Of a stretch of 57,132 nucleotides of DNA, positions 35,434 to 45,659 are shown piece by piece (within the stretch, counting starts at the first letter, position 1; every line of letters begins with the position of its first letter). The translations under genes were made by a program, and so were the position numbers. The notes under the pieces were generated by a model. That model made no database searches. It was given only the letters and a program-made list of their open reading frames with translations, and was not told the origin of the DNA. The stretch comes from Rhodanobacteraceae bacterium (GTDB taxonomy: Bacteria > Pseudomonadota > Gammaproteobacteria > Xanthomonadales > Ahniellaceae): assembly GCA_016708465.1 (NCBI GenBank), contig JADJFT010000012.1, forward strand, positions 1-57,132, in the 5' to 3' direction.

Positions 35434-38400
35434 TCACTGCTGTGCCAGGCGGATCTCCGTCAAAGAACGCGACTTGACGATCCATGCGTGCCGACACGCA
35501 CCCCGATTCAAGGTCCAGTGCCAGTCGCGCGATGCCAGAGAGCTCTACACGATTGGTGACGGCAACCAAGGACGCAAGCCGATCAAGCGTCGGCACTCCC
35601 CGGCGAAATGGCGCCGGGCGGCATCAGGCCGGCGATCTCACGATCGAGTTCCGCGCGTGGCGGCAGGTCGCCCAGCTTTTGCCGCTTACGCAGTCGGGCC
35701 AACGCGACTGCGGCAACGCCAGAAAGTGCGACGACATCACGCCCACTAATCTGCACCAGCAGCATGTCGGGTAGGGACGCTATTCGCCGGGCGGTATGTC
35801 GGTTCGCGAGAATTTCGCACACGATCGGCGGACTGTTGGAAACCGAACAACACCAACGCCAGCGCAGCGCGCGCGAAGTCGGTGGCGGGCGAGTCAACAG
35901 CGGCCAACTCTCGGCGATCACTCATTTCGCCGAATGCCATTCTCAGGGCCTGGATCTGTGCCCTAGCGGCCATCATTCCGGGAAAGAACGGCGTCGCAAT
36001 CGGACGATGCAAAGGCCACCATTGCGCGGGCAGCACGCCTGCCCATTTGCGCTGGGTCAATACGCGAAGCGTCTTGTTCAAAGCGCGCGTGGCCGCGATC
36101 GTGATCGCGACGTTGCCCTGGCTCAGCGTCTTGATCTCGGACTCAACCATTCGCAGCCCATCGGCGTCGATCATCTCGATGCTGGAGATGTCGACACGTT
36201 GCAGCTCATCATTTTCGGCCGCGGTTGCGATTCGGGGGGCGAATTGCCTGAGCACCAATGCTGCAATTTCTTCTCCGCGACGGCGCTCCAATCGAAGCGC
36301 CGCGCGTTGGGCATGACGTACGTCTCGTAGCGCCGATTGCATTTGGGCGTCGTGCGCCTGCAACGTCGGGCGCCAGTCACGCACTGGCCCCGCTTGCTCC
36401 CAGATACTGGGCTGATTGCGGGTGCTGCGCAGGCCCCGGCGAATACGCCAACCGTTGCTGACCGCCATCTCGTTGAGAATGGGTGCGAGGCGCTCGGCGA
36501 ACAGCACGGGTTCGGTCGGGCCAGCGTCTGAGAACGGAAATGATGCCGCTTCAAGATGTCCGAGATGGGTGAGCACCAGATCAAAGGGCGCGCCCGCCTC
36601 GGTTGCACGGGTACAAATATTGGCGCGCCCGCAGTTTTGCGGCAGACGCCGCCATTCTTCCGGGAGCCGTTGGCGCCAAGCAGAGATATCGAGTTCAGTA
36701 GGCTCCAGTGCACCATTCAGCGCAAAGAACATCGGACGAGTGCCAGCCAACGTGTCGCGAACCCATGAAGTCAGCTTTCCGTCTGTCAATTCGTCCAGTG
36801 CGACGAGGTGTTCGGTGTAGGCCCGGAGTTGCGCTATGACGATTGGGGGCAGGACGGCGAGTCTGGCCCAGTGTGCGGGATCGACCTTCTTGTCTTGCAG
36901 CACCGCGAGCGCGCCGTCGAGATCCAGATCTGCAACGGTGAGCCGGAACAGGGCACCACTGGACGATGACCTACCAGTGCGAGCAGCATTCCGATGCTGT
37001 GATCGACCACCGAGTCTGCATTCGGACGATTGCGGCGAAGTCGCCCGACAGGGGTTGGCCCGCGTGACCGCCCCGACCGAGTGTGCTGCCCAGATCTTCC
37101 ATTTGCGCCAGGCTTGGCAGCGACTGACACCCGATACGACGATCAGTTGCCGCGATCACCTGGGCGGGCTCGTCGCTGATTAGTGGCCAGGCAGCCTTCA
37201 CATACAGAGCCTGAAGGTCCGATTCTTTGGGGCGTAGTAGTACAGCGGGCTGTCGACGGCGCCAAGGTGTCGCCGCAGATCAGCATGGTTGAAGCGATAT
37301 TTCCGCCAGATTGCTGAAGCACGCAGGCCAATGTCTTACGTACTCGCCCAAGGCTGATCGCCAAGCCGGTCTCATCGGCGGCGAGGGCGCACGCGCGCTG
37401 CAGTTCCCTATCGACGTCCTCCGCCGATCCCGACGGCAGCGAGATAGTGAGTGACATAGCGCGTTGAAGCAGCCCCGACAATTCGAGGGGGATTGGCAGA
37501 TCGAGGAAGTCTTCAACCGGCTCAAGGTATGGCCGTTCCCATTCATCAGGGTCAAAGCCGTCGTCTGGCTTCCAGCACGGCAGCCGAATGAACCGATGCT
37601 GTGGATCGATCAATCGGCGATTCGACGGGGAGTTGCTTCGACGCGTGCGCGCCGACCAGAAGCATCGAGCGGGCACCTGGGCGGATGCCGGACATCAGCG
37701 TGATCAGCAATCCCAGTGACCCGCGAATCCTTGACCGATCCTGAGTTTCGAGCCCACGACTGATATCCGCGATGAGGTGACGGCCGAGATACCTTGCTTC
37801 CGCCGCCGAGAGGGACTCAAAATGTTCGGTGAGGAGATGCTGGTTCTTGCGCCAGCTGGCCTGGGTCGCCCGAAATGCGGCCTCTCGTACGTCTCCGAAA
37901 TCCTTTCCTTCATATGCCAACGCGACAAACTTGGACTCGCCGCTGTCGTCATCCGCCGGCTCGCCCTCGTTTTGTCAGGACTTGCAGGGTGAATTCCTCC
38001 GACAGCAAACTCGGTTCGTCGGGCTCGTCGTTGTCGGCGCCCCGATCAAGTTCGCCACCTTCGCGTGTCGGCTCCTCTGTGGGAGCACCGATGGGCCACG
38101 GGTTTCGCCGCGCTGAGCCAGCGTCGCCGCAGAGCGTTTCGCAGATCGTGGCCCACGCCTCGCGTAGTTCAAGCGACGCGCCAGCGGGCAACTCTGTTGC
38201 CACGGAGAGAAAATCCTCGATTGTTTTGGCATCGCCCAGGTTTGGAAGAAACTTTCCCAACTCACCCGATGGACGCCGTCGAGCACCCCGGATGGAGGAG
38301 GCCAGTGCGCCCTTCGCCACAATGTGTGCGCCTGGGCCCCATCGAGAGATGCAGAGCAAAAGAGCAGCGCGAAATTGCTCGACGCCGCTGGGCGGAGCGG

Positions 38401-38818
38401 CTTGCGCATCGATAAGGCTAGAAAGTACGGGATAGTCTTGGCGCAGATGCTCAAGGTGAGAATCCCCGTAATAGGGACGCTCCAGGCGAGGGATCGGTGT
38501 GCCGCGAGATTTCGCGTCCAAGAACGCCGCGTCTCGTGCCTGCGTGTCGGCAGTGATAGCGGCGATCCACGCGGCGAGCACGGGCCGCGACAGCCATTCG
38601 GTCTGGGCGGATTGCTCCAGCCAAGGCACATTTCTGCATACGCGGAGCAGGGCCTCGAAGAGTTGTTGCGCCGCAAGGAAATGCGGAAGCGGTATGTGCG
38701 CCGAGAGTTCCAGAAGTGCTTCACGGCTAGCAGCCAAGGCGGGCACCATGCGGACGAGGTCGCCGTAGACCGTCGGCTGCGAGACCTCGTTTCGAACTAG
38801 TGGTACACGGGTGGCCAT
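35434..38818 (-). CDS. Large recombinase-family protein (right copy), frameshifted
   Basis: About 1127 aa from ATG 38818 (MATRVPLV) to a TGA at 35434. It is open to 37949, then changes frame near 37960, 37640, 37220, 37100, 36880, 35800 and 35460. Landmarks in order: RLERPYYGD, DFGDVREAAFRATQ, LICGDTLAPST, VGHRPSSG (box I-like), LQDKKVDPAHWARLAVLP (Lys strand), GRANICTRATEAG (box II-like, Asn for His), LTHLGHLEAASFPF (GH-like). The order and spacing equal those of the locus at 1-3295. A catalytic Tyr is not evident. Probably a structural partner of the adjacent recombinase. Confidence 0.65.
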
Positions 38819-38850
38819 GTGCCCAAACTAGTGCCAGTGTCGAGATTCTT

Positions 38851-38860
38851 CAACTAGTTG
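38851..38860. promoter_or_regulatory. Palindrome CAACTAGTTG and AACTAGT repeats upstream of the module
   Basis: A 10-bp perfect palindrome at 38851-38860, with further AACTAGT copies at about 38796 and 38827, surrounds the start of the large gene. These are probable operator sites for self-regulation of the module. Confidence 0.45.
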
Positions 38861-39041
38861 TGACAACTCTAGTGGACATCGCGTACTCTAAATGTACGTC
38901 GTTGTCCCGGTCGACATCCAAGCTTGTAAGATGAGATCAACCGGAGTAGCTTTGCAAGTCACTGTTTACGTGTAAAAAAGTCCGTTACTACAAAAACACG
39001 GGACAGATGTACGTATATTTATGTAGATGTTCAGGATGGCA
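38861..39041. other. AT-rich non-coding island end
   Basis: No gene. It contains TACGTATATTTATGTA (39010-39025), the counterpart of the palindrome at 3363-3378, and GGATGGCA directly before the att core. The GGCA could pair with TGCC as an anticodon stem, so a little more of the tRNA is kept here than at copy 1. Confidence 0.5.
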
Positions 39042-39092
39042 CTCATAATGCCGAGGTCGGTGGTTCGAGTCCACCTATAGCCACCAACAAAT
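39042..39092 (+). repeat. Attachment-site copy 2 (51-bp direct repeat)
   Basis: Identical to 3405-3455: CAT anticodon loop, T-arm, acceptor strand and CCA, then ACAAAT. The surrounding DNA is unrelated. With copy 1 it brackets a 35.6-kb element. Confidence 0.85.
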
Positions 39093-39146
39093 CAGTTTAA
39101 AATCAATTGGTTACGACGAATCAGCCCGCCATCGATGCGGGCTTTT

Positions 39147-39263
39147 CTGTGCCCAGTAACCGGGCACAGAAGCGAATTTCGCGTCGCAAACTTCGGCGTG
39201 TTCGAGGGATGGAGAATCGTCGCAAAAAACCATCTGTGCCCGGTTCGTGCCCATTCTGTGCCC
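39147..39263. repeat. GTGCCC repeats beside att copy 2 (putative arm sites)
   Basis: TGTGCCC or CGTGCCC at about 39148, 39234, 39246 and 39257, with an inverted GGGCACA at 39162-39168. The arrangement is as at 3520-3611 but with another last base. It suggests that another element, or its remnant, begins to the right of att copy 2, although no integrase gene follows. Confidence 0.4.
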
Positions 39264-39280
39264 AAGATTTTTTTGCTGCA

Positions 39281-39970
39281 TTAGACAGCGCGGCGTGAAC
39301 GACCCAAGCACTGGAACGAACTCTTGTCCCCGTTGGAAAAACATCGATCGTGGCCCACCGTCGATGCTACCCCTGCGCGACCGATGTAGGGAAGCGAATT
39401 CGCGCAATTCTTTGCGATGCCGGAGTCCACCAAAATACGATCCAGTCGGATCAGCTTGCGAGCGAGCTGTACACGATCGAACGCGGCACTTCCCTTCGCC
39501 TCAATAAACACTATCGCGAGCGTATCGTCGACTTCGTAAACAGCCAGCAGGTCGATGTCTTCCTGAATTCCCATCACAGGCCGGAAATCTGTGTACATGC
39601 TGTCAAGGTTTTCGACGCGCGTGTGGTCGGCCATTTTGACGGGCGTGCTGTCCGCACTGTACGGCCACGCTGGATTCTGCGTTGCCATCCACAGCGCCGC
39701 AAATATCCAGTCCAGGTGGTAGTCCATCCCCGCGAACACGCAACGTGCCTCTCCCGTCAATTTTAGTTCGTGGCGAATGTGCTCTTTCAGCCTCTTGTCA
39801 AACTCTGCTGAAAGGAAGCGAGTGGTTTTCCCGTGGTCGATATCGACTTCAGCGCTTCCGATCCCGAGGTATGCGTCTCGCATCAGATGATCCCGTTCCT
39901 TGGCGTTTAACGGCTTCAGGTTCCGAAGTAGGGCCCCTTTCATTTCATGGGTCGCAGTCATTTCCTTCAC
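39281..39970 (-). CDS. PD-(D/E)XK-like nuclease-fold protein
   Basis: 229 aa, one frame. The core motif GIQEDIDLLAVYEVDDTLAI followed by VFIEAKGSAAFDRVQLARK gives D...x...EAK with a following helix, the PD-(D/E)XK signature. The N-terminal half is helical (LKPLNAKERDHLMRDAYLGI) and has a Trp-rich WIFAALWMATQNPAW. The last 25 residues are low-complexity and lie next to the att copy, so the natural C-terminus may have been replaced. It is downstream of the WYL gene in the same direction. Confidence 0.55.
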   Translation of the reverse strand: MKEMTATHEMKGALLRNLKPLNAKERDHLMRDAYLGIGSAEVDIDHGKTTRFLSAEFDKRLKEHIRHELKLTGEARCVFAGMDYHLDWIFAALWMATQNPAWPYSADSTPVKMADHTRVENLDSMYTDFRPVMGIQEDIDLLAVYEVDDTLAIVFIEAKGSAAFDRVQLARKLIRLDRILVDSGIAKNCANSLPYIGRAGVASTVGHDRCFSNGDKSSFQCLGRSRRAV

Positions 39971-40007
39971 CGTTGATCTCGGTGTGTTTGTTCAGATCTT
40001 TCAACGG

Positions 40008-41014
40008 TTACTTCGCGTACTTTGCCGCGGCAGCCAACAGCCGTTCGCCGATCTCGCGGCGAAATGCCGCGGGCTTGGTGATCTCGATATCGTCCCCTTG
40101 CGACAGCACCCACCAATGCAGTTGCCACGAGTGACGCATCGTGGCGGTCAACTTGAAATGTTCACCGTCAGTAACGAGCCGCATATCGGATGACATCGGG
40201 GTCTCGGACAAATGGCGGGCCAGCGATGCGGAGACTTTGGCGACGAGTTTCATTTCCTCGCCATCACCGAACTCCAAAGCACCAGATGCGATGTATTGCT
40301 CCAACGCGAAGCCCTTCGCTCGGTGTGCTGCGAGGCCGGTGCGCTCGGCTGACTTGATGCGATGCAGGGCGAGCAACCGCGGATCGACGTAGTCGAACAC
40401 CGTCGCAACTACGTACGTGACCTGTCCCCGCTGGATCAGACCGAGCGGGTGAATGCGCAGGGGCTTGTGGTGTTCGTCGTTGGTGCTGCGATAAGACAAG
40501 TCGATCTGCTCGTCGGCAAGCAACGCCTCCTGGACTGACTCGAGCACACCAAGCGGAATCGTCGGCGGCATCAGGTTCAACGTCGGCGACACCACCTTGA
40601 CCTTGTTGATCCAGCGCGAAGCGCGATTTCCCTCGCCCAACGCCGCGAGTTTGTCGGAGGCCAGTCGGAAGCGCCCTTCCAAAGTTCGGATCATCGATGA
40701 CGGCAACATCGGCTTGACGAATTGCTCCATCAGCTTGAGCGACAGCGCTTCACTCAGCTCGATGCTGGGCAAGTCAATCCGGGCGTCGTCACTCCAGCGC
40801 CAGCCATAGGGCTTCGATCTTTCGTCAGAAATGATCGGGAACTGCGTGGACAGTTTGATCAGGTCGCGCTCGACCGTGCGCTTGTCGACTTCGAAACCCG
40901 ACGCAGCAAGCTCACTCGTCAGTTGTCCAGCTGACTTGCCGGTGCCGTACTGGGGAGAAGTTTCAACATCTCCCACTGTCGGGCAATTACATCGTGTTTG
41001 CTGTTGTCAGGCAT
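40008..41014 (-). CDS. WYL-domain transcriptional regulator, one frameshift near start
   Basis: About 335 aa. The true start is ATG 41014 (MPDNSKHDVIARQWEMLKLL); a frame change near 40948 joins it to the long frame (GKSAGQLTSELAASGFEVDK, RTVERDLIKLSTQFPI), which is the usual HTH of WYL regulators. The WYL core is IDLSYRSTNDEHHKPLRIHP, LGLIQRGQVTYVVATVFDYV. Such proteins (BrxR/CapW type) bind nucleic-acid ligands and repress defence operons. The start overlaps the stop of the preceding gene, so it is translated together with it. Confidence 0.85.
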
Positions 41015-41590
41015 CGTCGGCTTTCAAGGACACGCCAGCCTGGTGTGCCAAGGCCTCTATCTCGAGCCCGATGCGACGCAGATTGAAGTTGTCCAGCTGT
41101 CTCAGGAATCCGGTCATTACGACGACAACATCGTCCCCCATGGCACTACTGACATAGTTTGGTGCATTGATCGGAGCGCCCGAGGGCGGTGGTAACAATG
41201 TACGAATGAAGCGGCAGACGTCTGCCTTACAGATCAGCAGCGTGGCGTGCGTCTGAATCTGAACCGCGGGCTGCGGTTCATCAGTATTTCGGCTCGTGGC
41301 GTCCGAGGTGTCGGGGGGGGGGCCCAGGTCCGTGGGCAACCGCGGTCCAAGGGTGAGTAAAGCGCAGGCGAGACCCTCGCGAAGATCTTGAAGTAACCAA
41401 CTTTCTTGGCGTGCTTCGCAAATCCGCTGCGGGTTTCCTCGAGCGAACGATGGTTGATCCCTGTCGAGGTGTGATCAAGCTCAGTTGAGCGAGGATTCAG
41501 CCCAATGATCCAGATGGGACTGGTCGGGTCTCCCTCGATCCAGTCCTCGGGCCGGTAGGGCCGATCGAACCGAAATCCACACGAGGTCAT
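41007..41590 (-). CDS. Unknown protein between AAA ATPase and WYL genes, frameshift at a G10 run
   Basis: About 195 aa. From ATG 41590: YRPEDWIEGDPTSPIWIIGL followed by NPRSTELDH, then KVGYFKIFARVSPALYSPLD. A run of ten G (41313-41322) is where the frame is lost; the other frame continues THATLLICKADVCRFIRTLL, INAPNYVSSAMGDDVVVVMT, to 41007. The IWIIGLNPRS segment recalls motif A of uracil-DNA-glycosylase-fold proteins (G.NP), but this is weak. It is 4 bp after the ATPase stop and overlaps the WYL start. Confidence 0.5.
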
Positions 41591-41593
41591 TGG

Positions 41594-43692
41594 TCAGACG
41601 AATCCTATCGCCCGACGGCGTCCATCTTCCTTCATCAGGCACTCCTCGCGTAGCGCAGCAGCCAAGTCACCTGCATGCCGGAGTGGACTGAACCGATGTC
41701 GACGGGCAACGGCAGCAAAGTCACCGGGTGTGAGTGCGGTCATGCATGCGACCGCATCAATGACTTGCGTCGATAACCCGGAGAGCCCGAGGAGTTCAAC
41801 GTAGGACGCCAGCAGCTGTCGGGCTCGATCTGGCTTCAAGTAGCCGAAACGGAGCTTCAGATCAAAACGTCGGAGCGCCGCCTGATCGAGACCATCCATC
41901 AGGTTGGTCGACGCGACAAATACGCCCCGGAACTGCTCCATTTGCGACAACATTTCATTGACGAAGCTCACTTCCCAACTTGGCAGGCCATTGCGCCGGT
42001 CTGAGAGGAAGCTGTCGACTTCGTCGAGCATCAGCACGGCGCCATCCCTTTGCGCGTCAAGAAACGCCTTGGCGATGTTAGCTTCGGTTTCGCCTACGTA
42101 CTTGCCGTAGATATCGGAGGCCTTGCGCTCGATCAGCGGACGGTCGAGTTGCTCTGCCAGCCAGAGGCAGAGCGCAGACTTCCCGTGCCCGGCGGGCCGT
42201 AGAAGCAGATGCGTGCGAAGCCGCTTGTCTTAATGCCCACGGCGATCGCGCGAACGTCGACGTCGACGTTGAGGCAGTCGGGCGAATAGTGTTCAGGCAA
42301 GCGTGTCGTCGCGGCCCGCAATGGCGCATGACCTTGAGCCTTGAGGGTGCCATCCACGAGGTGTGTCAGGCCGGAAGACGCGGCGCCTGGCGTAAGCGCG
42401 TGCTTGGCGGCATCGATCACGCGACTCGCCCTCACAAGCACTGCCGGCGCAAGGTGTGTGCAGTCGGCCAGTCGCTCTGCATCCTTCTTGGTGACGAGTT
42501 CCTTGCAGTGCGCTTCGACCACCCGGCTGCGTTGAGAGCGCGCCGGCAGGGTCATCTCCATGACGATGTCGAAGCGACGCACAAAGGCGGCATCCATGCC
42601 GTTGGCCCGGTTCGTCAGCCAAATTGTCGGGATGCCATTGCCCTCCAGCAAGCGGTTCATCCACGCCTTGCGTGACTGCGCCAGGCCTTTGCGCCCAAAA
42701 GGGAGGTCATCGCCACTGAAGACGTCTTCAACTTCATCGAACAGGATCATCGCCCGGCGTTGGGCAAGGAATGCTTGCGCAGCGCAATAGGCCTGAAGCC
42801 GGCGCTCTGCGTCGAGCAAGTTTCCGTCGCCGTCTTCACTGGCGACCTCGAACAGTGGACAGTCGAACTCTCTGGCCAGCCAGCGTGCCAATTCGGTCTT
42901 TCCAGTTCCCGGCTGACCGTGCACAAGCACGTTGACTGCGCGTCGCTTCGAGACCAACGCACTGGCGAGGTAGGGCTCGAGCACCGAAAGCGTGTCGCCG
43001 ACATGTGCAAAGTCAGATCGAGTCAGCGACGGCGGTGGGCATTCCAACAAGGCATGTCGAAGCAGCGTCACTGGGTCGTCAACGTCGCCCAGCATCGCGT
43101 CAGCAAAGCTGGACGACAGCAAGTCGATGCGAGATTCGAGAGAGTCGTACTTGCTTGTGCTGATGTTGACGAGCCCACTTCGAGAAAGTGTGCCGCCCAC
43201 GCGCAAGGCACCACGAACGTCTGCTTCGGGCAATGCGAGGATCGTTGCAACGATGCTTGCGATGGCGCCCCGATGCAGATGCCCGGATTGTGAAGCGGCG
43301 TCGCGCAGCATCGGCTCGATCTGCAGGAGGATCGCGAATTCCAGAATCCTTTGTTCAACGGGAGAAAGCCCGACCAACTCGGCGATGCACCCTGAATTCT
43401 TGCGCAGACAAGCTGGCGATCCATCCGGATCAGCGGTCGCTTCGACTTCCTGAAGTCGCTCCCGGAGCGCGCGGCGCTTCGTGATCGCACACGTGCTCTC
43501 GAGCAGTTGTCCAAGGCCCAACCACTCGGCCAGATCGTCCTGGGCGTAGCCGACTCGGGAAACAAAGTTGGAGCGTCCCTTGAACTTCGTGACCATCCGC
43601 AGCGACCAAAGGAGCTGCGGCAGCTTGGCGCGGTCTACGCCTATTTCTGAGTCGGTGTCGGTGTCGTCGACTTGGGTCGTGGGCTGGATCAT
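41594..43692 (-). CDS. Double-AAA ATPase, one frameshift in the second P-loop
   Basis: About 699 aa from ATG 43692. The N-terminal 260 residues are helical. AAA module 1: HGQPGTGKTELARWLAREFD, MILFDEVEDVF, RRFDIVMEM. Module 2: YGPPGTG where the sequence then reads SLRSASG; one extra G would give GKSALCLWLAEQL, and the other frame continues so (SDIYGKYVGETEANIAKAFL, VLMLDEVDSFLSD, VASTNLMDGLDQAALRRFD). Both modules therefore look catalytically complete if the missing G is an error. CDC48/FtsH-like remodelling is expected. First gene of the ATPase-unknown-WYL operon. Confidence 0.8.
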
Positions 43693-44059
43693 GCAGCCAT
43701 ACTGGCGCTGGAACGCGACAGGATGTGTCGCGCTGGACGTCAGACGAAACATGAATGCCCGTATGGGCGACATGCGCTTCGTGTCGCCACGACATGGTCA
43801 AAAGGGGAGTCAGGGCGAGTGTCCTGGCAGGTGAGACATGCAACGTCGCTCCACCGCCGAGCCACAGAAGTGGCGAGCGGGCTTTCCACACAATTCGCAG
43901 TATTCCAAGGCCAAGCATTCCGTGAAGTTCGAAAGCAGCAAAACGCGCTGACTTGGCCGCTGAAATCGGATGCGAAGCTGCCCCTCGACACGATTGGTGA
44001 TGTCGAGAACAGGTTGGCGCATCCGCTCTAGGGGGCTGGTTTTCGCCTGCCAACTCAAG
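43693..44059. other. No gene recognised
   Basis: About 370 bp upstream of the AAA gene and the DUF3892 gene. It presumably contains their divergent promoters. Open frames here are shadows. Confidence 0.4.
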
Positions 44060-44390
44060 GTGTCGAGCAAGTGGGCGATCAGGTTCGCCCAATCGCCAAA
44101 GCGCGCACGAGCGAATCCAGTACGTCGGCGGCATTAACCCCGATGGCACGCGCTGGAACGTGTCCCAGCCAGACGCGGTTGCAGGAATCGAATCGGGCAA
44201 GTGGCGATTCTGGGTTCACGTCGGCGGCGAGTCGGTATGGGTCATCGCCGCCAAGAGCGCCGCAGGCAACAACTACATCAAGACCCAAATGAGTCCCGCA
44301 ACCGATAATCCTGATGACCCGCTTCGGTCTCCCTGGGTACCCGGGCGAGGCCACCGGGCTGTCGTTCGCCCCTGCTGTGTGCTGGACTGA
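44060..44390 (+). CDS. DUF3892-family small protein, one frameshift
   Basis: About 110 aa from a GTG near 44060 (SSKWAIRF); the frame changes near 44085. Then QSAHERIQYVGGINPDGTRW, AVAGIESGKWRFWVHVGGES and SAAGNNYIKTQMSPATDNPD follow the DUF3892 pattern (H.HI..VGG....W....AI..IE.G...F.V..GG). The family is found as small solitary genes in bacteria and its function is unknown. Confidence 0.65.
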
Positions 44391-44421
44391 TTGCTTGGCT
44401 GTATTGGTGAGGAATGAGCAC

Positions 44422-44493
44422 ATGAGCCGTATCGAAAACGCCCGTCGTGTGCTGTCGGACCTTCAGGCATACGTCGCTCGCGTGGACGACTGA
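44422..44493 (+). CDS. Very small ORF
   Basis: 23 aa (MSRIENARRVLSDLQAYVAR then VDD), with GAGGAAT 5-11 nt before the ATG. Natural composition and a good ribosome site, but too short to be sure; it may be a remnant. Confidence 0.3.
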   Translation: MSRIENARRVLSDLQAYVARVDD

Positions 44494-44529
44494 ACCGCCC
44501 CGGTTTTCGTGGAGGCTGTTTGGTTTAAG

Positions 44530-44784
44530 TCATGCGGGTATCACCGTTGCTGCGGCGGGCGCTGGATTCGCCGGGGCACTGCGCCCGGGCGTCCTCGCTT
44601 CAGTCGCGGACGTTGAACATCCGCAGTTTGGGCAGGCAACAGCTGATGCGTCGATCTGCTGACCACACTCGGCACAAGGTCTCGTTGCAACGTGAACAGG
44701 ACACCCGCAGTGTGGGCAGGCTGGAGCACGCGAACTGATTTCGCGACGACATTCGGAACACGGGATCAAGGCCACGGCGTTCAC
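44530..44784 (-). CDS. Double zinc-ribbon protein
   Basis: 84 aa with four CxxC knuckles: PCSECRREIS, ACPHCGCP, PCAECGQQID, ACPNCGCS, spaced as two zinc ribbons, then an Ala/Pro-rich tail. Soluble. Possibly the N-terminal part of a longer membrane protein as in many zinc-ribbon proteins, but a stop follows the Ala/Pro region. Role unknown. Confidence 0.7.
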   Translation of the reverse strand: MNAVALIPCSECRREISSRAPACPHCGCPVHVATRPCAECGQQIDASAVACPNCGCSTSATEARTPGRSAPANPAPAAATVIPA

Positions 44785-45018
44785 TCCAATGTGGTGCGAT
44801 TACGGTCGATCGCGATTGCTCAACCACAGCCATCGTTAGTGCCTGCAGCACAAGGCCGACGTGCATGCAGGATTGCATTGACCACCCGACGATCGTGCGT
44901 GCAGGTCAACATAGCGCACGCAGATTCCGATCCGACGTTGCGCCCAATGACGCCCTTGTGGTTCAGCGCACCGACCGGGCATCAGCAGCATACTCGCTTT
45001 ACAAACCGGAGACCCAGC

Positions 45019-45622
45019 ATGAATCGCATCGCATTTACCATTCTCGCCACTTCGATCGCGGCCGCCTCCGGCCTCGCATTCGCCCAAGGCCAGTATTCCA
45101 TCCAATCGCGGCCCGGTCTACGACAACGTCCGCGCCGACTACGCGCGCGTCATCAGCGTCGAGCGCGTTGGTGGCCAGTACAGTACGCGTCTGATGCAGG
45201 AATGCTGGAACGAGCGCACCAAAAGCAATGAACAAGGTTACTACCGCGACAATTCCGGCCGCTTGTACCGTGGCGACCACAACGGCAAGGCGGGCACGGT
45301 GATCGGCGCGATTATCGGCGGTGCGCTTGGCAATCAGGTCGGCAGTGGCGACGGTCGCAAGGCCGCGACAATCGCTGGTGCAGTGATCGGTGGTGCAGTC
45401 GCCAGCAAACATAATCAGCGCGACGATTACGACGGCTACGACTATTACGACGGCGACGGTGGCACCCAGTTGCGCTGCCGTACCGTCAGCGAACCGACCG
45501 GCAGCTACGGTCGTCGTGGCTACTTGGTCACTTACGACTACGCTGGACAATCGTACAAGGCGTTTTCGACGATACGTCCGGGCCGCACCATCCCGGTAAT
45601 CGTCGATGTGCGTCCGCGCTGA
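45019..45622 (+). CDS. Glycine-zipper 2TM (17-kDa antigen-like) envelope protein, one frameshift
   Basis: About 200 aa. ATG 45019 with signal peptide IAFTILATSIAAASGLAFAQ. A frame change near 45110 leads to YDNVRADYARVISVERVGGQ and then the glycine zipper KAGTVIGAIIGGALGNQVGS and AATIAGAVIGGAVASKHNQR. It ends with a beta domain (LRCRTVSEPTG, GYLVTYDYAGQSYKAFSTI, RPGRTIPVIVDVRPR). The architecture is that of the Rick_17kDa_Anti/SlyB group in the outer membrane or periplasm. A hairpin terminator follows. Confidence 0.8.
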
Positions 45623-45635
45623 ATCGAGCAAATCA

Positions 45636-45659
45636 GACGGCCGGCAAGTCCCGGCCGTC
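45636..45659 (+). terminator. Hairpin after the glycine-zipper gene
   Basis: GACGGCCGG-CAAGTC-CCGGCCGTC, a perfect 9-bp stem 14 bp after the stop. The T-run is weak (GTTC), so it is terminator-like but not classical. Confidence 0.6.

Noticed and set aside
43430..44200. Minus-strand frame of 256 codons upstream of the AAA gene
   Set aside because: Its right half lies antisense to the DUF3892 gene and its left half is an out-of-frame overlap of the ATPase; no motifs.
44692..45231. Plus-strand frame of 179 codons
   Set aside because: Only the part from ATG 45019 is real; upstream is non-coding and the end is out of frame.
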